Assembly (NCBI RefSeq): GCF_002742685.1
Contig: NZ_PEDM01000001.1
Location: 248,001 to 312,000 of the forward strand
Origin: Anoxybacillus flavithermus
GTDB taxonomy: Bacteria > Bacillota > Bacilli > Bacillales > Anoxybacillaceae
Direction: 5' to 3'
Length of the DNA: 64,000 bases
This document shows positions 35,235 to 44,518 of this stretch, in pieces. Each line of letters opens with the position of its first letter. Within the stretch, counting starts at the first letter, position 1. The notes under the pieces are model-generated. The model did not search any database, was not told the DNA's origin, and saw only the letters and a program-made list of their open reading frames with translations. Made by a program: the position numbers and the translations under genes.

Positions 35235-35269
35235 CCTAGTTTTTTTATAGAGGGTGTTCTAGAACCTCT
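35235..35269 (-). promoter_or_regulatory. preQ1-I riboswitch aptamer
   Basis: Minus-strand AGAGGTTCTAG, ACACCCTCTAT and AAAAAAACTAGG reproduce the preQ1-I class: a short AGAGG/CCTCT-type stem, C-rich loop and an A-rich tail that folds back as a pseudoknot. Ligand binding should favour the following terminator and lower queC-F expression. A possible extended -10 promoter (TGGTATATT) lies about 45 bases further upstream. Confidence 0.95.
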
Positions 35270-35412
35270 CCTACGCAAGTGGCGTAGAATTCTTCTTCAA
35301 TTGTACGCCTAACAATATACCATAAAACATATATTCATTCTATAAAAATTTATGCTTTATTTGTGAACAGTTTTCAGGATATAATAACAACAAAAAAGTT
35401 AGGTGATTCAAT

Positions 35413-36072
35413 ATGACAAAACGTTCTACTTTTGACGCTGCACTTCAACAACTACGCGAAAAATTAATGACGATGGTATCCGCCTCTCAACAGGCGCTTC
35501 ACGAATCAATTGAAGCGTTAAAAACGCAAAATATCGCGAAAGCGGATGAAATTATTGAAAACGATAAAAAAATTAACGAGCTTGAACGCGAAATTAACGA
35601 GCTTGCGATTATGACGATTTTAAAACAACAACCGGTCGCATCTGACTTACGGCGATTAATCGTTGCGCTTAAAATTTCGTCTGATGTCGAACGCATTGGC
35701 GACATTGCGGTCAATATCGCAAAATCGGTGAAATTTATCGGCACAGAGCCACACGTAAAACCGATCGTTCACATTCCTGAAATGGCAGCGATCGTCAATG
35801 AAATGTTAGACCATGCACTTCACGCGTTCCATAACGATGATATTGAAGAAGCAAAACGCATCGCGCTCGAAGATGACCGCGTTGACGAATTACAAGGGAA
35901 AATTATTCAAGAATTAATTGATTTAATGAGCGAAAAGCCAGAATTTACGAACCAAATTACACAATTGTCGTTTGTGACGCGCAATTTAGAGCGCGCTGGC
36001 GACCATGTGACAAATATCGCCGAAAATATTTTATATAGCGTCAAAGGAATTCGCATTGATTTGAATTATTAA
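35413..36072 (+). CDS. phoU: Phosphate-transport regulator PhoU
   Basis: 219 residues, two PhoU three-helix repeats, each with the metal-binding pattern: LRRLIVALKISSDVERIGD (about 76-94) and FVTRNLERAGDHVTNIAE (about 187-204). PhoU modulates phosphate uptake and PhoR signalling. It stands alone here, without pstSCAB, so it may be a second copy or a separate regulator. The start follows AGGTGATTCAAT. Confidence 0.9.
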   Translation: MTKRSTFDAALQQLREKLMTMVSASQQALHESIEALKTQNIAKADEIIENDKKINELEREINELAIMTILKQQPVASDLRRLIVALKISSDVERIGDIAVNIAKSVKFIGTEPHVKPIVHIPEMAAIVNEMLDHALHAFHNDDIEEAKRIALEDDRVDELQGKIIQELIDLMSEKPEFTNQITQLSFVTRNLERAGDHVTNIAENILYSVKGIRIDLNY

Positions 36073-36076
36073 ACAT

Positions 36077-36117
36077 TTAGGTGCCTCACGCCGTTTGAGG
36101 CACCTAATCTTTTGTCG
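36077..36117 (+). terminator. Terminator of phoU
   Basis: TTAGGTGCCTCA/GAGGCACCTAA with an 8-nt loop, then TCTTTT. Confidence 0.88.
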
Positions 36118-36166
36118 ATTTTTCTTCGATCTGGTGATATAATCGGGTCAGGGGAGGTGAGTGAAA

Positions 36167-36586
36167 GTGGATGAGATGCTAAAACGTATTTTCGATGAAC
36201 TTGCATCGCTACGCGAACACATGGCGACAAAAGACGACATCGCAAGCATCGAGCAACGCATGGCTACAAAAGATGATATCGCTGCCATGGACAAACGCAT
36301 CGAACACATCGAACAAACGATGGCCACAAAAGATGACATCGCAAGCATCGAGCAACGTATGGCCACAAAAGATGACATCGCTGATCTTCCTCTCATTAAA
36401 CAAGCTGTATTCGAAATACTAGAAGCAGTCAATGAAATTCCAACGATCAAGCAAAACCTCGCTGACATGTCCCAAAAACTAGATGATGTCATCGCGACCC
36501 AAGCACGACACGAGCTCGCTATCCAGTCGCTCGCTGTTCGGTCACTTGTACATGAAAACGAAATTCGTGCATTAAAAGCAAGATAA
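36167..36586 (+). CDS. Repeat coiled-coil protein with MATKDDI units
   Basis: 139 residues, almost all predicted coiled coil. The unit MATKDDI occurs four times in residues 19-72, with SIEQR or related helices between. No catalytic residue, Cys or membrane helix. A GTG start nine bases after GGAGG is preferred; another GTG at 36161 lies closer. Similar MATKDDI proteins are common in Bacillaceae, often of unknown role. Could be a tethering or filament-forming protein. Confidence 0.75.
   Translation: MDEMLKRIFDELASLREHMATKDDIASIEQRMATKDDIAAMDKRIEHIEQTMATKDDIASIEQRMATKDDIADLPLIKQAVFEILEAVNEIPTIKQNLADMSQKLDDVIATQARHELAIQSLAVRSLVHENEIRALKAR
36221..36382 (+). repeat. Imperfect repeats encoding MATKDDI units
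   Basis: Four near-identical DNA units beginning ATGGCNACAAAAGA with spacing 39, 60 and 39 bases. The DNA identity, including third positions, suggests recent duplication. Confidence 0.8.
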
Positions 36587-36592
36587 CGATGA

Positions 36593-36629
36593 GAAGGCTG
36601 TCACAAACTTCTTTTGGACAGCCTTTTTC
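36593..36629 (+). terminator. Terminator after the coiled-coil gene
   Basis: AAGGCTGTC/GGACAGCCTT stem, then TTTTC. Also close to the end of the convergent small gene. Confidence 0.8.
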
Positions 36630-36631
36630 AT

Positions 36632-36745
36632 TTATTTTTCTTCTTTTGCTAGTTGTTCAAACGACTTTACTTTCCCGTGCGGTTCATTTTGTGCTTGTTT
36701 CCGAACGGTCCATTGTCGCTCTTTTTGTCTTTTTGATTGAGTCAT
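36632..36745 (-). CDS. Small basic protein (DUF6254-like)
   Basis: 37 residues: MTQSKRQKERQWTVRKQAQN, then EPHGKVKSFEQLAKEEK. Very basic N-terminal half, acidic end. It resembles small Bacillaceae proteins grouped as DUF6254, which I recall only approximately. The start is behind GGAGGGGGTG; a frame from a nearby ATG overlaps that site. Function unknown, possibly nucleic-acid binding or spore-related. Confidence 0.6.
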   Translation of the reverse strand: MTQSKRQKERQWTVRKQAQNEPHGKVKSFEQLAKEEK

Positions 36746-36854
36746 TCGTCTCACCCCCTCCTTTTTTATCATTTGTTCCTTTTCCTTTTTTATGACTTTT
36801 TTATTATTTGAAAATTGTGTATATTTGAGATAAGGGGAAAAGGGGGAGAGAACA

Positions 36855-38468
36855 TTGCTACAATCAAAACAAGCAAAAAAAGCGTTACAAAAAGTGCAAC
36901 GAGTCGCGAAAGAAGTCAAACGAGCGACTCGATTCGATCAACCGCTCGCTCAACAGCTCGATGCGTTGCGCGATATATTAGACCGTCATCTCGATCGCGA
37001 TGAATATTTCGTCATCGTCGACGAAGACGGGCGCAGCCTCGTGCATACAAATCGGTTGCGCGAAGGCATGGTGTTTGATGACGAAGTAGGAAAAAAATCC
37101 GCAACGACCACTACTCCACTGTTGCAACTGTATAAGCGAAACACAGGCGAAGTACTCGTCGACGCTTCTTGTCCGCTGTTCGAACAAAATGGAAAGCGCT
37201 TTAATTTACGCATGGGTCGTCTCATTCATCAGCCGTATATGGAAATGTGGCTCGGTGCGATCGTTTTATTGCCAGTTATCACTCTTTTTATTCTTGCTTT
37301 TTTTATGCATTTGTCGCTGAAACAAACGATCATCCTTGTTGTCGGCACATGTGTAGTCGGCTTTCTCGCTTCTTTTTCGTTTTATCGCATCATCATGAAT
37401 CGTCTCCGCGCTTGGTATCACGTCACGCGCGCTGTATCATCGGGACAGCTGCAAGCAGAAGTGAAAACGGTCGGAAAGCGCAACGCGTTTCATCAAATTG
37501 GTTATGAAATTAATAAAGTCATTCTCGGTTTGCGCATGATTTTACAACAAATCGCAAAAGCTACCCACTCCGTTGAACAAGTGAGCCACGAACAAAAAGA
37601 AGAAACGAAACGCATTGCAGAAGCGTTTGACGAAGTAGCCGCAACAATGGAAACGTTTCGTGAAGGCGCGCAAAAACAAACAACTTTTGTCGATGAAGCG
37701 AAAGAACGCATTCAAACGATGCTTCACTACATGCAGACCGTCCAAACAGACATCGAACAAGTCGTTGAACGGGCGCAAACGACATTTCACGCCGCCAAAA
37801 CAGGATATCACGATATGCAAGCGATCGAACAACGAATGAACGACACAAAACAACAAATGAATGACACCGCACAAGGCATTCAAAACGTCGCAAAAGAAGC
37901 GGACGCTTTAATGCAAAAAGTATCCGCCATTACCGCCATTGCAGAACAAACGAACATGTTAGCGTTGAACGCGTCGATTGAAGCGGCTAGAGCAGGAGAA
38001 GCTGGAAAAGGATTTGCGGTTGTCGCTTCGGAAGTACGGAAACTTGCGGAACATACGAACGCGTTTGCGCATGAAATTTTATCGTCGCTTGCGAATACGC
38101 ACCGTCAACTATCAAACGTCGCACATGCGGTCACAAAACAAGCAAATACAATCGACGAAACGACCGCTTCCTTAACAAAAATGACCGAAAGTCTTGCCCA
38201 TTTCCAAACGATGTCACATGAATTAAACGCTTTAATTCAACGAAACCGAACGTTCATGCAACAAACGACAAAAGAAGGAAATGAGCTATATGAAGCCATT
38301 ACAGACGTCTACACAATCGCCAACGACTTTACAAAAATTGTGCACGAAACAGCAAGCGGTCTTGAACAACAAGCAACAAGCGTCCATCAACTCGCAAAAG
38401 AAGCAGCTGTATTGGCGGAAAACGTAAATCAACTAAAACAAATTTTACATCGGTTTGGCATTTCATAA
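36855..38468 (+). CDS. Methyl-accepting chemotaxis protein with N-terminal cytoplasmic-side sensor
   Basis: 537 residues. Unusual order: no N-terminal membrane helix; residues 1-128 are soluble, with a Cache/PAS-like stretch [16 protein letters not shown] and [13 protein letters not shown]; then two helices at about 131-151 and 157-180, a HAMP-like linker, and a signalling domain with [19 protein letters not shown] and [15 protein letters not shown]. Both ends therefore lie on the same side, probably the cytoplasm. Start TTG six bases after GGGGGAG. The signal is unknown; an internal or membrane-related cue is likely. Confidence 0.85.
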   Translation: MLQSKQAKKALQKVQRVAKEVKRATRFDQPLAQQLDALRDILDRHLDRDEYFVIVDEDGRSLVHTNRLREGMVFDDEVGKKSATTTTPLLQLYKRNTGEVLVDASCPLFEQNGKRFNLRMGRLIHQPYMEMWLGAIVLLPVITLFILAFFMHLSLKQTIILVVGTCVVGFLASFSFYRIIMNRLRAWYHVTRAVSSGQLQAEVKTVGKRNAFHQIGYEINKVILGLRMILQQIAKATHSVEQVSHEQKEETKRIAEAFDEVAATMETFREGAQKQTTFVDEAKERIQTMLHYMQTVQTDIEQVVERAQTTFHAAKTGYHDMQAIEQRMNDTKQQMNDTAQGIQNVAKEADALMQKVSAITAIAEQTNMLALNASIEAARAGEAGKGFAVVASEVRKLAEHTNAFAHEILSSLANTHRQLSNVAHAVTKQANTIDETTASLTKMTESLAHFQTMSHELNALIQRNRTFMQQTTKEGNELYEAITDVYTIANDFTKIVHETASGLEQQATSVHQLAKEAAVLAENVNQLKQILHRFGIS

Positions 38469-38477
38469 AAATGACAA

Positions 38478-38514
38478 AAGCGAGCCTAATGTACATTGGC
38501 TCGCTCATTTTTTT
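38478..38514. terminator. Terminator shared with the convergent membrane gene
   Basis: GCGAGCC/GGCTCGC stem with 11-base loop, then CATTTTTTT. Confidence 0.85.
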
Positions 38515-38944
38515 CATTATGCATATATGCCCCGATACCGATCGTTAAAATAAAAAGAAGTAAAAACGTATTGCCTGCTTCTAAACTAGCCGCAACGCTA
38601 CATCCGAAACAAAAGAGAAGCGGCGTTTTCAACCACTCTTCACCGCTAAATAACCACCATTCGAATAAACCGACCGTAAACGCCAACACGTACATCGTTC
38701 CGTCGTTTAGCGAAAAATAATGTCCAAATGCGAGCGCTCCCATCCATAATGCAATGGCTGCTGGCAATAAAAGAAACACCTCGTGCTCACGTACACCGCG
38801 CTTGAACACATATATATGCACAATAAGTCCAAAAGAAAAAACAATAAGAGGCCATACACTTGCATCATACCATTGAATGATGTGAAACGTTTCGAGCGTA
38901 AAGAAAAGAAGTAAAACGAACATTGCCATGACCGTTTGACGCAT
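38486..38944 (-). CDS. Membrane protein of unknown function
   Basis: 152 residues, about five to six membrane helices (for example VMAMFVLLLFFTLE, WPLIVFSFGLIVHIYVF, TFLLLFILTIGIGAY) and a short basic/acidic tail. No family recognised; the layout faintly resembles the N-terminal membrane region of LiaF-type proteins. AAGGGGG lies seven bases before the second ATG; 38947 is the alternative. Confidence 0.6.
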   Translation of the reverse strand: MRQTVMAMFVLLLFFTLETFHIIQWYDASVWPLIVFSFGLIVHIYVFKRGVREHEVFLLLPAAIALWMGALAFGHYFSLNDGTMYVLAFTVGLFEWWLFSGEEWLKTPLLFCFGCSVAASLEAGNTFLLLFILTIGIGAYMHNEKNERANVH

Positions 38945-38986
38945 CATTTCACCCCCTTACATTCAATGTACTACACTTCCTTTTTT

Positions 38987-39982
38987 CTAGCTAGGCATTT
39001 TTCGATAGAAAAGTAAGAAAATAAATATGATGCTCATATATCCAAATAAAGGATATAGTACAGTAAGAAGCGAGTGGTATCCGACTAAACTAAACGCATA
39101 CATCGCTATTAAAAGCGCAATAAGGACGAAGATCGGCGTCCGAAAAAAAAGCGCCAATTTCCGATGCAAGCCGAACACGCCTGCAATAAATGAAGTGAAA
39201 ATTTCACCGTAAATGATGACGACATATAGTCCATAAAACGATGCGAGCGAACGTTTCACCACTTCCGCCATCGGAATGCTGTAAGATTGGAAGTTTGGAA
39301 GCAAAGAAAGCGCCAAATGACTGCTGAATAAAATAAACATAAGCAACATGCCGCCAAGCCATCCTCCAAGGCGAATCGTCCGTTCATCTTTTACTTCTGT
39401 CGCAAGTGGAACGAGCACGACTTGTGCCATCGCTAAATTAAACGCCACATACGCAAACGGAGAAAAAAACGCAGCAAGCGGCGGCTTCGTCCATACGATG
39501 TCGCCTCCGTTCATCATCGCAATAGACAAACTAAAGATAATCATCAGCGGCACAACGACCATATTGACGCTTAAAATGCCATTTAAACCAAACAACATCG
39601 TGACAAACGTCACTACCATGGTAAACAAAAGTCCAACATATGCCGGCATATGCAGCTGTTCTTCAAACACCGCCCCCGCTCCAGATAACATGACCGCGGT
39701 GACACTAAATAGCACAACAAACATAAACAAATTGACAACAACGCTCACTTTCCCAAATAAATATGCATTGAATTGTTCATATGAACGCGCATGAAGCCGA
39801 TTCGCCATGATCATTAAACGCGTCCCAAAAAAAATGAATAGCCCCCCGCTTACTACAATCATCCCCATCCCAATCGCCCCGTATTGTGTAAAAAATTGCA
39901 CAATTTCTTTCCCGGTCGCAAATCCTGCACCGACTACTGTTCCGACATATACAAACGCAATTTGAATCGCCCGCATCCACAT
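38987..39982 (-). CDS. ykvI: YkvI family membrane transporter
   Basis: 331 residues, ten to eleven helices. The start FVYVGTVVGAGFATGKEIVQF carries the broken-helix GAGFATG motif of APC/LeuT-fold transporters. The family is named after B. subtilis YkvI, and it lies between clpE and queC as there. The substrate is unknown; sodium-coupled amino-acid transport is a guess from the fold. The ATG follows GGGGGAGAGTAT. Confidence 0.85.
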   Translation of the reverse strand: MWMRAIQIAFVYVGTVVGAGFATGKEIVQFFTQYGAIGMGMIVVSGGLFIFFGTRLMIMANRLHARSYEQFNAYLFGKVSVVVNLFMFVVLFSVTAVMLSGAGAVFEEQLHMPAYVGLLFTMVVTFVTMLFGLNGILSVNMVVVPLMIIFSLSIAMMNGGDIVWTKPPLAAFFSPFAYVAFNLAMAQVVLVPLATEVKDERTIRLGGWLGGMLLMFILFSSHLALSLLPNFQSYSIPMAEVVKRSLASFYGLYVVIIYGEIFTSFIAGVFGLHRKLALFFRTPIFVLIALLIAMYAFSLVGYHSLLTVLYPLFGYMSIIFIFLLFYRKMPS

Positions 39983-40023
39983 ATACTCTCCCCCACTCGT
40001 CCATTTTTTCTATTATATATATG

Positions 40024-40055
40024 AAAAAAAACGGCGAATATTTTCCGCCGTTTTT
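40024..40055 (-). terminator. Terminator of the YtkA-like gene
   Basis: AAAACGGCG/CGCCGTTTT stem with TTTTT on the minus strand. Confidence 0.85.
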
Positions 40056-40056
40056 C

Positions 40057-40431
40057 CTACTCTACAACTACATCAACTTTTGGCATATTGTGCATATTTT
40101 TTGCGGTCACATGTGCGACAACCGAATACGTCCCTTTCGTTGGAAACGTATATGGCGCAACGTATTTTCCGTCCCCGACATGTTTTCCTTCAATCATTTG
40201 CCGGTCTTCTTCACCATGTTTCCACACTTCAAACTTCACTTCTGATGCATCTGTCACTTTTTCATCACCGTATGTGACAAAACAAGCGAGCTCGACTTCT
40301 TGATTAGCTGGAAGCTTTTCTTCAACCGCCATTTTGACGTCTAAATACGCCAGCTCTTCTTCTTCCGCATTGTTTGCACAACCAGCGACAAAAAGCAAAG
40401 CGAAGGCAAACAACAGTAGCCATTTTTTCAT
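40057..40431 (-). CDS. YtkA-like lipoprotein
   Basis: 124 residues. Signal peptide and lipobox LLFVAGC (Cys at about residue 18), then a YtkA/FixH-like beta domain: VEEKLPANQEVELACFVTY ... VKFEVWKHGEEDRQM ... GKYVAPYTFPTKGTYSVVAH with the terminal MHNMP region. Membrane-anchored, facing outward. The family is linked to metal or cytochrome-oxidase homeostasis in some bacteria; here the role is unknown. Divergent from the lipoprotein/two-component cluster. Confidence 0.82.
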   Translation of the reverse strand: MKKWLLLFAFALLFVAGCANNAEEEELAYLDVKMAVEEKLPANQEVELACFVTYGDEKVTDASEVKFEVWKHGEEDRQMIEGKHVGDGKYVAPYTFPTKGTYSVVAHVTAKNMHNMPKVDVVVE

Positions 40432-40523
40432 TTGGATCCCCTTCCGTGTTACAATAATTTCACAAAGTTATCACAATGATTTGCTACAATGATAATAAAT
40501 ATACTCGACGGAGGATGCATGCG

Positions 40524-41498
40524 ATGCAAGTTCGTTTCTTTTTTTTGCTTATCATCGTCGTTTTGTTGACAAGCTGCACTCGAGAGACGTACACTCCGAT
40601 TCCACGAGACAAATCGGTCGTTAGCGTCGTCAATATAAAAGACAAAAGCTTGTCATTTATTGATTATAACACGAAAAAACGTATTGCAACATGGAAAATG
40701 AAAAAGCCGATAACGAAAGCCGTCCTTCTTCCTGATGGCGATACGGTCATTTTATTCGGACAAGAGATGGACGAGATGATCGCGTATACATTATCGACAG
40801 GAACAGAAAAAAAACGATGGAACGTACGTAAAGGTGTGACCGACGTACTTGTCACCGCACATGAGTTACTTGTGGTGAACGAAAAAGATGGAACAGTGTC
40901 GATCATGACGTTCGATGGAAAAGTAAAACATACGATTGTTACTCCCCCCTCCCCTTTTTCCATTGTCGCCGACGACAAACATCATCAATGGATTGTCATT
41001 CATTTTAAACATGGCGCCATCTCATTTATTGACAAGACGACAAAACGTGTGACACGAACGGTCGATACGCTCGATTTTGCCGTCAGCGGCTTAGTTGTTC
41101 CAGAAACGGATGAACTATGGGTTGGCGGACATGGGAGCGGAGCGAATATTCAACAAGAAGCATATGTTCATTCGCTTGTCGACGGCCAGTTGCTCACACG
41201 TGTGAAGGCAGAAACGATGCCGGTTCAATTTGTACAGACGAACGAAACGATATACGTGCTTTGCCACGGCTCGAACATGCTATATGCATTTGAACCAAAA
41301 ACGAAACATTTCATGCGCTCACTTAATATTGGCGCAAACCCTTTCGCAATGATAAAGGCGAAAGACGACATCGCCATCGCCAGCTACGACAGCAATGAAC
41401 TAATTTTTGTCGATGAAAAAACGTTAAAACAAACAAAAACCGTTTCTGTCGGACGTGGGCCGTTTTACATCTTTTTCCGCAATGCGAAGGAGGAATAA
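40524..41498 (+). CDS. YncE-like beta-propeller lipoprotein
   Basis: 324 residues. Signal peptide and lipobox VLLTSC, so anchored outside the membrane. The remainder is repeated beta-propeller blades (VSVVNIKDKSLSFIDYNT, WIVIHFKHGAISFIDKTTK, MLYAFEPKTKHFMRSLNIG, ANPFAMIKAKDDIAIASYD), of the YncE/YVTN type. Two bases before the response-regulator gene, suggesting that the three genes form an operon and that this protein feeds a surface signal. Start nine bases after GGAGG. Confidence 0.82.
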   Translation: MQVRFFFLLIIVVLLTSCTRETYTPIPRDKSVVSVVNIKDKSLSFIDYNTKKRIATWKMKKPITKAVLLPDGDTVILFGQEMDEMIAYTLSTGTEKKRWNVRKGVTDVLVTAHELLVVNEKDGTVSIMTFDGKVKHTIVTPPSPFSIVADDKHHQWIVIHFKHGAISFIDKTTKRVTRTVDTLDFAVSGLVVPETDELWVGGHGSGANIQQEAYVHSLVDGQLLTRVKAETMPVQFVQTNETIYVLCHGSNMLYAFEPKTKHFMRSLNIGANPFAMIKAKDDIAIASYDSNELIFVDEKTLKQTKTVSVGRGPFYIFFRNAKEE

Positions 41499-41500
41499 AC

Positions 41501-42172
41501 ATGGCAACGATTTTAATTATTGACGATGAAAAAGAGATGCGCGAATTGCTTCGCCTTTATTTAGAACCAGAAGGATTTACGTGCATTGAAGCAGACGATG
41601 GCGAAGCAGGGCTAGCGGAGTTCGGACGAAGACATATCGATTTAATTTTACTTGATATTATGATGCCGAAACTTGACGGCTACCGCTTTTGCATGCACGT
41701 ACGCGAACGTTCACAAGTGCCAATCATTTTTTTAACAGCAAGAAGCGATGAGTGGGATCGCGTATATGGATTAAAAATTGGTGCGGACGACTACATCGTG
41801 AAACCATTCAGCCCCAATGAAGTTGTCGCACGCGTGCATGCCGTCCTTCGACGAACGAAAGGAACAGATGCAACATCACAATATGAAGCAGGTTCGATTG
41901 TTGTCGATGAAAAAGCACGAAAAGTAACGGTAAACGGAAAACCGGTTGTGTTAACGTTAAAAGAATTTGAATTGCTTGTATTGTTTTTAAAACATCGCGG
42001 GCAAGTATTTACGCGTGAACAGCTGTTAGATCGAGTCTGGGGCATTCATTATGTCGGCAGTACGCGCACGGTCGATACGCATATTAAAACGTTGCGCATT
42101 AAACTCGGCGAAGCAGGGCAACTCATCCAAACGGTATGGGGAGTGGGATATAAATTTGATGAAACGATTTAA
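41501..42172 (+). CDS. OmpR-family response regulator
   Basis: 223 residues. Receiver with DDE acidic cluster at 8-10, phospho-acceptor Asp52 in LLDIMMPKLDG, and Lys in IVKPF; a C-terminal winged helix with LTLKEFELLVLFLKHRGQV and TRTVDTHIKTLRIKL. It binds DNA after phosphorylation by the downstream kinase. AAGGAGG before the ATG. Target genes unknown. Confidence 0.94.
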   Translation: MATILIIDDEKEMRELLRLYLEPEGFTCIEADDGEAGLAEFGRRHIDLILLDIMMPKLDGYRFCMHVRERSQVPIIFLTARSDEWDRVYGLKIGADDYIVKPFSPNEVVARVHAVLRRTKGTDATSQYEAGSIVVDEKARKVTVNGKPVVLTLKEFELLVLFLKHRGQVFTREQLLDRVWGIHYVGSTRTVDTHIKTLRIKLGEAGQLIQTVWGVGYKFDETI

Positions 42173-43565
42173 TTCTCTTTCCTTACAACAAAAACTATGG
42201 CTGACGATTAGCGCTTTTTTAGTGCTGGCGGTGTTGCTTTTATATACAGTTGCTGTTTATATATATGAAAACATTTATATCGCCAACGTCGAACAACGTT
42301 TATTCCAAGAAGGAATGAATATAGCTGCCAAATACAACGGCGGCGAGATGACCGATTCGTTTCGTCACATCGTCTCTCTGATGAATGACATATCTGATAC
42401 CGAAATTGTACTTGTGAACAATCCGCGTGAATTAAGCGCATGCTTACCGTTTGAAGTCGACCATCATTCCATCATTAGCGAGGCGGAACGGCAACAATTG
42501 CTTGCAGGGAAAACGGTAACGAAAAAAGGATATGAACAAACGTTTGACCGCCAAATCGTCGGCGTCATCATTCCGCTATTAGACGAACATCGGCTCATGG
42601 GCATTTTATATTTGTACGTACCGCTTGCATCGATTGAAGATGTGCTCGAGCGCATTCAAACGTTCGTCATGATCGGCGGCATCCTTTTTTTATTCATTAC
42701 GGTATTTGTCGGCCGAAAAATTGCGATGCATTTGACGAAATCACTGCAACATATGCAACAAGCCGCCTATCGCGTCTCGCAAGGCGATTTTTCTGTCCAA
42801 GTGGATGTTGAAACGGAAGATGAAATTGGGCAATTAGCGAAAGCGTTCAATCAAATGGCGCATGCGCTCGCGAAAGAAGATGAACGAAAAAAAGAATTTT
42901 TAGCGAACGTTTCTCACGAATTGCGCACGCCGCTAAGCTATGTGAAAGGATATAGTGAAGCGCTACTAGACGACGTCATCAAAGATGAAGCGCAACAAAA
43001 GAAATATATGAAACTCATTCACCGCGAAGCGAGCCGCATGCAACGTCTCGTGCGCGACTTACTTGACTTAGCACAACTGGAAGGCACGTATCCGCTTGTT
43101 AGCACCCCGTTTTCAATTGCGCAATTAGTTGAGGAGACGATTGAAAAATACGAACCGATGTTGCAAGAAAAGAACATTCACCTTTCGCTCGACCTCGATC
43201 ACGACTTAATCGTCGATGGCGATCCAGATCGCATCGAACAAGTGTTGCAAAACTTGCTTGATAATGCGTTGCGCTACACCCCTGCTGGCGGCAACATATT
43301 GGTGCGTACTGTAAATAAACATCCGATGTGCGAGCTCGTCATTTCCGATTCAGGACAAGGAATGTCGAAACAAGACATCGAACGATTAGGAGAACGATTT
43401 TTCCGCGCCGACCGCTCACGCTCGCGCGAACATGGCGGCACAGGGCTTGGCATTGCGATCGTCAAGCAAATTGTCAAGCTACACGGCGGCTCGATTCGTT
43501 TTGAAAGCGAACAAGGAAAAGGAACGACCGTGTACGTTCAATTGCCGTTATATGATGAATCATAG
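42159..43565 (+). CDS. Sensor histidine kinase of the YncE-like/OmpR cluster
   Basis: 468 residues. TM1 at about 15-38, an extracellular sensor at about 40-165, TM2 at about 168-190, HAMP (ALTKSLQ-like RVSQGDFSVQV), H-box FLANVSHELRTPLSYVKGY, N-box NLLDNALRY, SDSGQGM and GTGLGIAIVK. Its start lies inside the last codons of the regulator (14-base overlap). Signal unknown; the partner lipoprotein may contribute. Confidence 0.93.
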   Translation: MKRFNSLSLQQKLWLTISAFLVLAVLLLYTVAVYIYENIYIANVEQRLFQEGMNIAAKYNGGEMTDSFRHIVSLMNDISDTEIVLVNNPRELSACLPFEVDHHSIISEAERQQLLAGKTVTKKGYEQTFDRQIVGVIIPLLDEHRLMGILYLYVPLASIEDVLERIQTFVMIGGILFLFITVFVGRKIAMHLTKSLQHMQQAAYRVSQGDFSVQVDVETEDEIGQLAKAFNQMAHALAKEDERKKEFLANVSHELRTPLSYVKGYSEALLDDVIKDEAQQKKYMKLIHREASRMQRLVRDLLDLAQLEGTYPLVSTPFSIAQLVEETIEKYEPMLQEKNIHLSLDLDHDLIVDGDPDRIEQVLQNLLDNALRYTPAGGNILVRTVNKHPMCELVISDSGQGMSKQDIERLGERFFRADRSRSREHGGTGLGIAIVKQIVKLHGGSIRFESEQGKGTTVYVQLPLYDES

Positions 43566-43600
43566 TACAATAGATCTATCATATGTTTAGGAGGGATGAC

Positions 43601-44455
43601 ATGAAGTTACATACGATTCCGCTCGATTTAGAGCGCATATTTGAATCGATGTGCCACTCATTTGCGATGATTTTATTTCGCCCAGATACAACAGTATTAT
43701 GGGCAAACGATGCGTTTCTTCATGCGATGGGCTACACGGAGCAACAATTGCTCGGTTTATCCCACCGTCAATTTTGCCTGCCATCATACGCAAACAGCCA
43801 CGAGTATACAGAGTTTTGGAATCGCCTAAAAAATAAACAACCGTTTTATGGAACGGTGCAACGCGTCACTCGTCACGGCAAACATATATGGCTTGAAGCG
43901 CTTTACGCTCCGGTGTTAGATGAGGCTGGGCAAGTGCAAGCGATTTTTAAAATCGCAACGGACGTCACCGATCGTCAAAACACATTAAATGAAGAGTTTG
44001 CGAGTTTACTTGAAGAAATGAATGCGAGCACAAACGATATTCATCAAACGTCGCAACTCATTCACGAACATTTGCAACGATTAAGCGAAAAAGCGGAACG
44101 CGTAAGCAAAAGCACCGAACAAATTCAGTCCGTTATTTCGTTTGTGAAAGACATTTCGATACAGTCAAACTTGCTCGGATTAAACGCCGCCATCGAAGCC
44201 GCCCGCGCTGGCGAACACGGCCGCGGTTTTGCGATCGTCGCGGAAGAAGTGCGCAAAATGGCAGAAAAAAGCAAAACATCTGCCGAAGACATTTCTGAAC
44301 AGCTTAATCACATTACAAGCTCTGTATTAGAAATGGTGCATATGCTACAAGAAGTGGCGGAAAAAATAAACAATAGCACCGAAGCGATTGACGAACTTCA
44401 TCAAGTGCAGCAACATATGGTGAAAATTACAGACAAACTGACGAAGCTTTTATAA
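43601..44455 (+). CDS. Soluble PAS-domain methyl-accepting chemotaxis protein
   Basis: 284 residues, no membrane helix. PAS domain at about 15-125 ([39 protein letters not shown]), then a short signalling hairpin with [19 protein letters not shown] and [15 protein letters not shown]. Much shorter than membrane receptors, so possibly a modulator of receptor arrays or a redox/energy sensor. AGGAGGGATGAC precedes the ATG. About 35 bases after the kinase, with its own terminator. Confidence 0.9.
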   Translation: MKLHTIPLDLERIFESMCHSFAMILFRPDTTVLWANDAFLHAMGYTEQQLLGLSHRQFCLPSYANSHEYTEFWNRLKNKQPFYGTVQRVTRHGKHIWLEALYAPVLDEAGQVQAIFKIATDVTDRQNTLNEEFASLLEEMNASTNDIHQTSQLIHEHLQRLSEKAERVSKSTEQIQSVISFVKDISIQSNLLGLNAAIEAARAGEHGRGFAIVAEEVRKMAEKSKTSAEDISEQLNHITSSVLEMVHMLQEVAEKINNSTEAIDELHQVQQHMVKITDKLTKLL

Positions 44456-44482
44456 CTGCCCATCGCGGCAGTTTTTTTTCGT
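44454..44482 (+). terminator. Terminator before clpE
   Basis: ACTGCC/GGCAGT stem, then TTTTTTTTC. Confidence 0.85.
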
Positions 44483-44518
44483 CACGAAAAAAATTTTTAT
44501 TTTTTTTAAAAAAAGGTC

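Noticed and set aside
36221-36382. CRISPR-like repeats
   Set aside because: The repeats lie in one reading frame as MATKDDI units, with uneven spacing and no variable spacers.
39348-39794. Plus-strand frame opposite ykvI
   Set aside because: Shadow of the transporter; Thr/Asn/Ser-rich reading typical of antisense helices.
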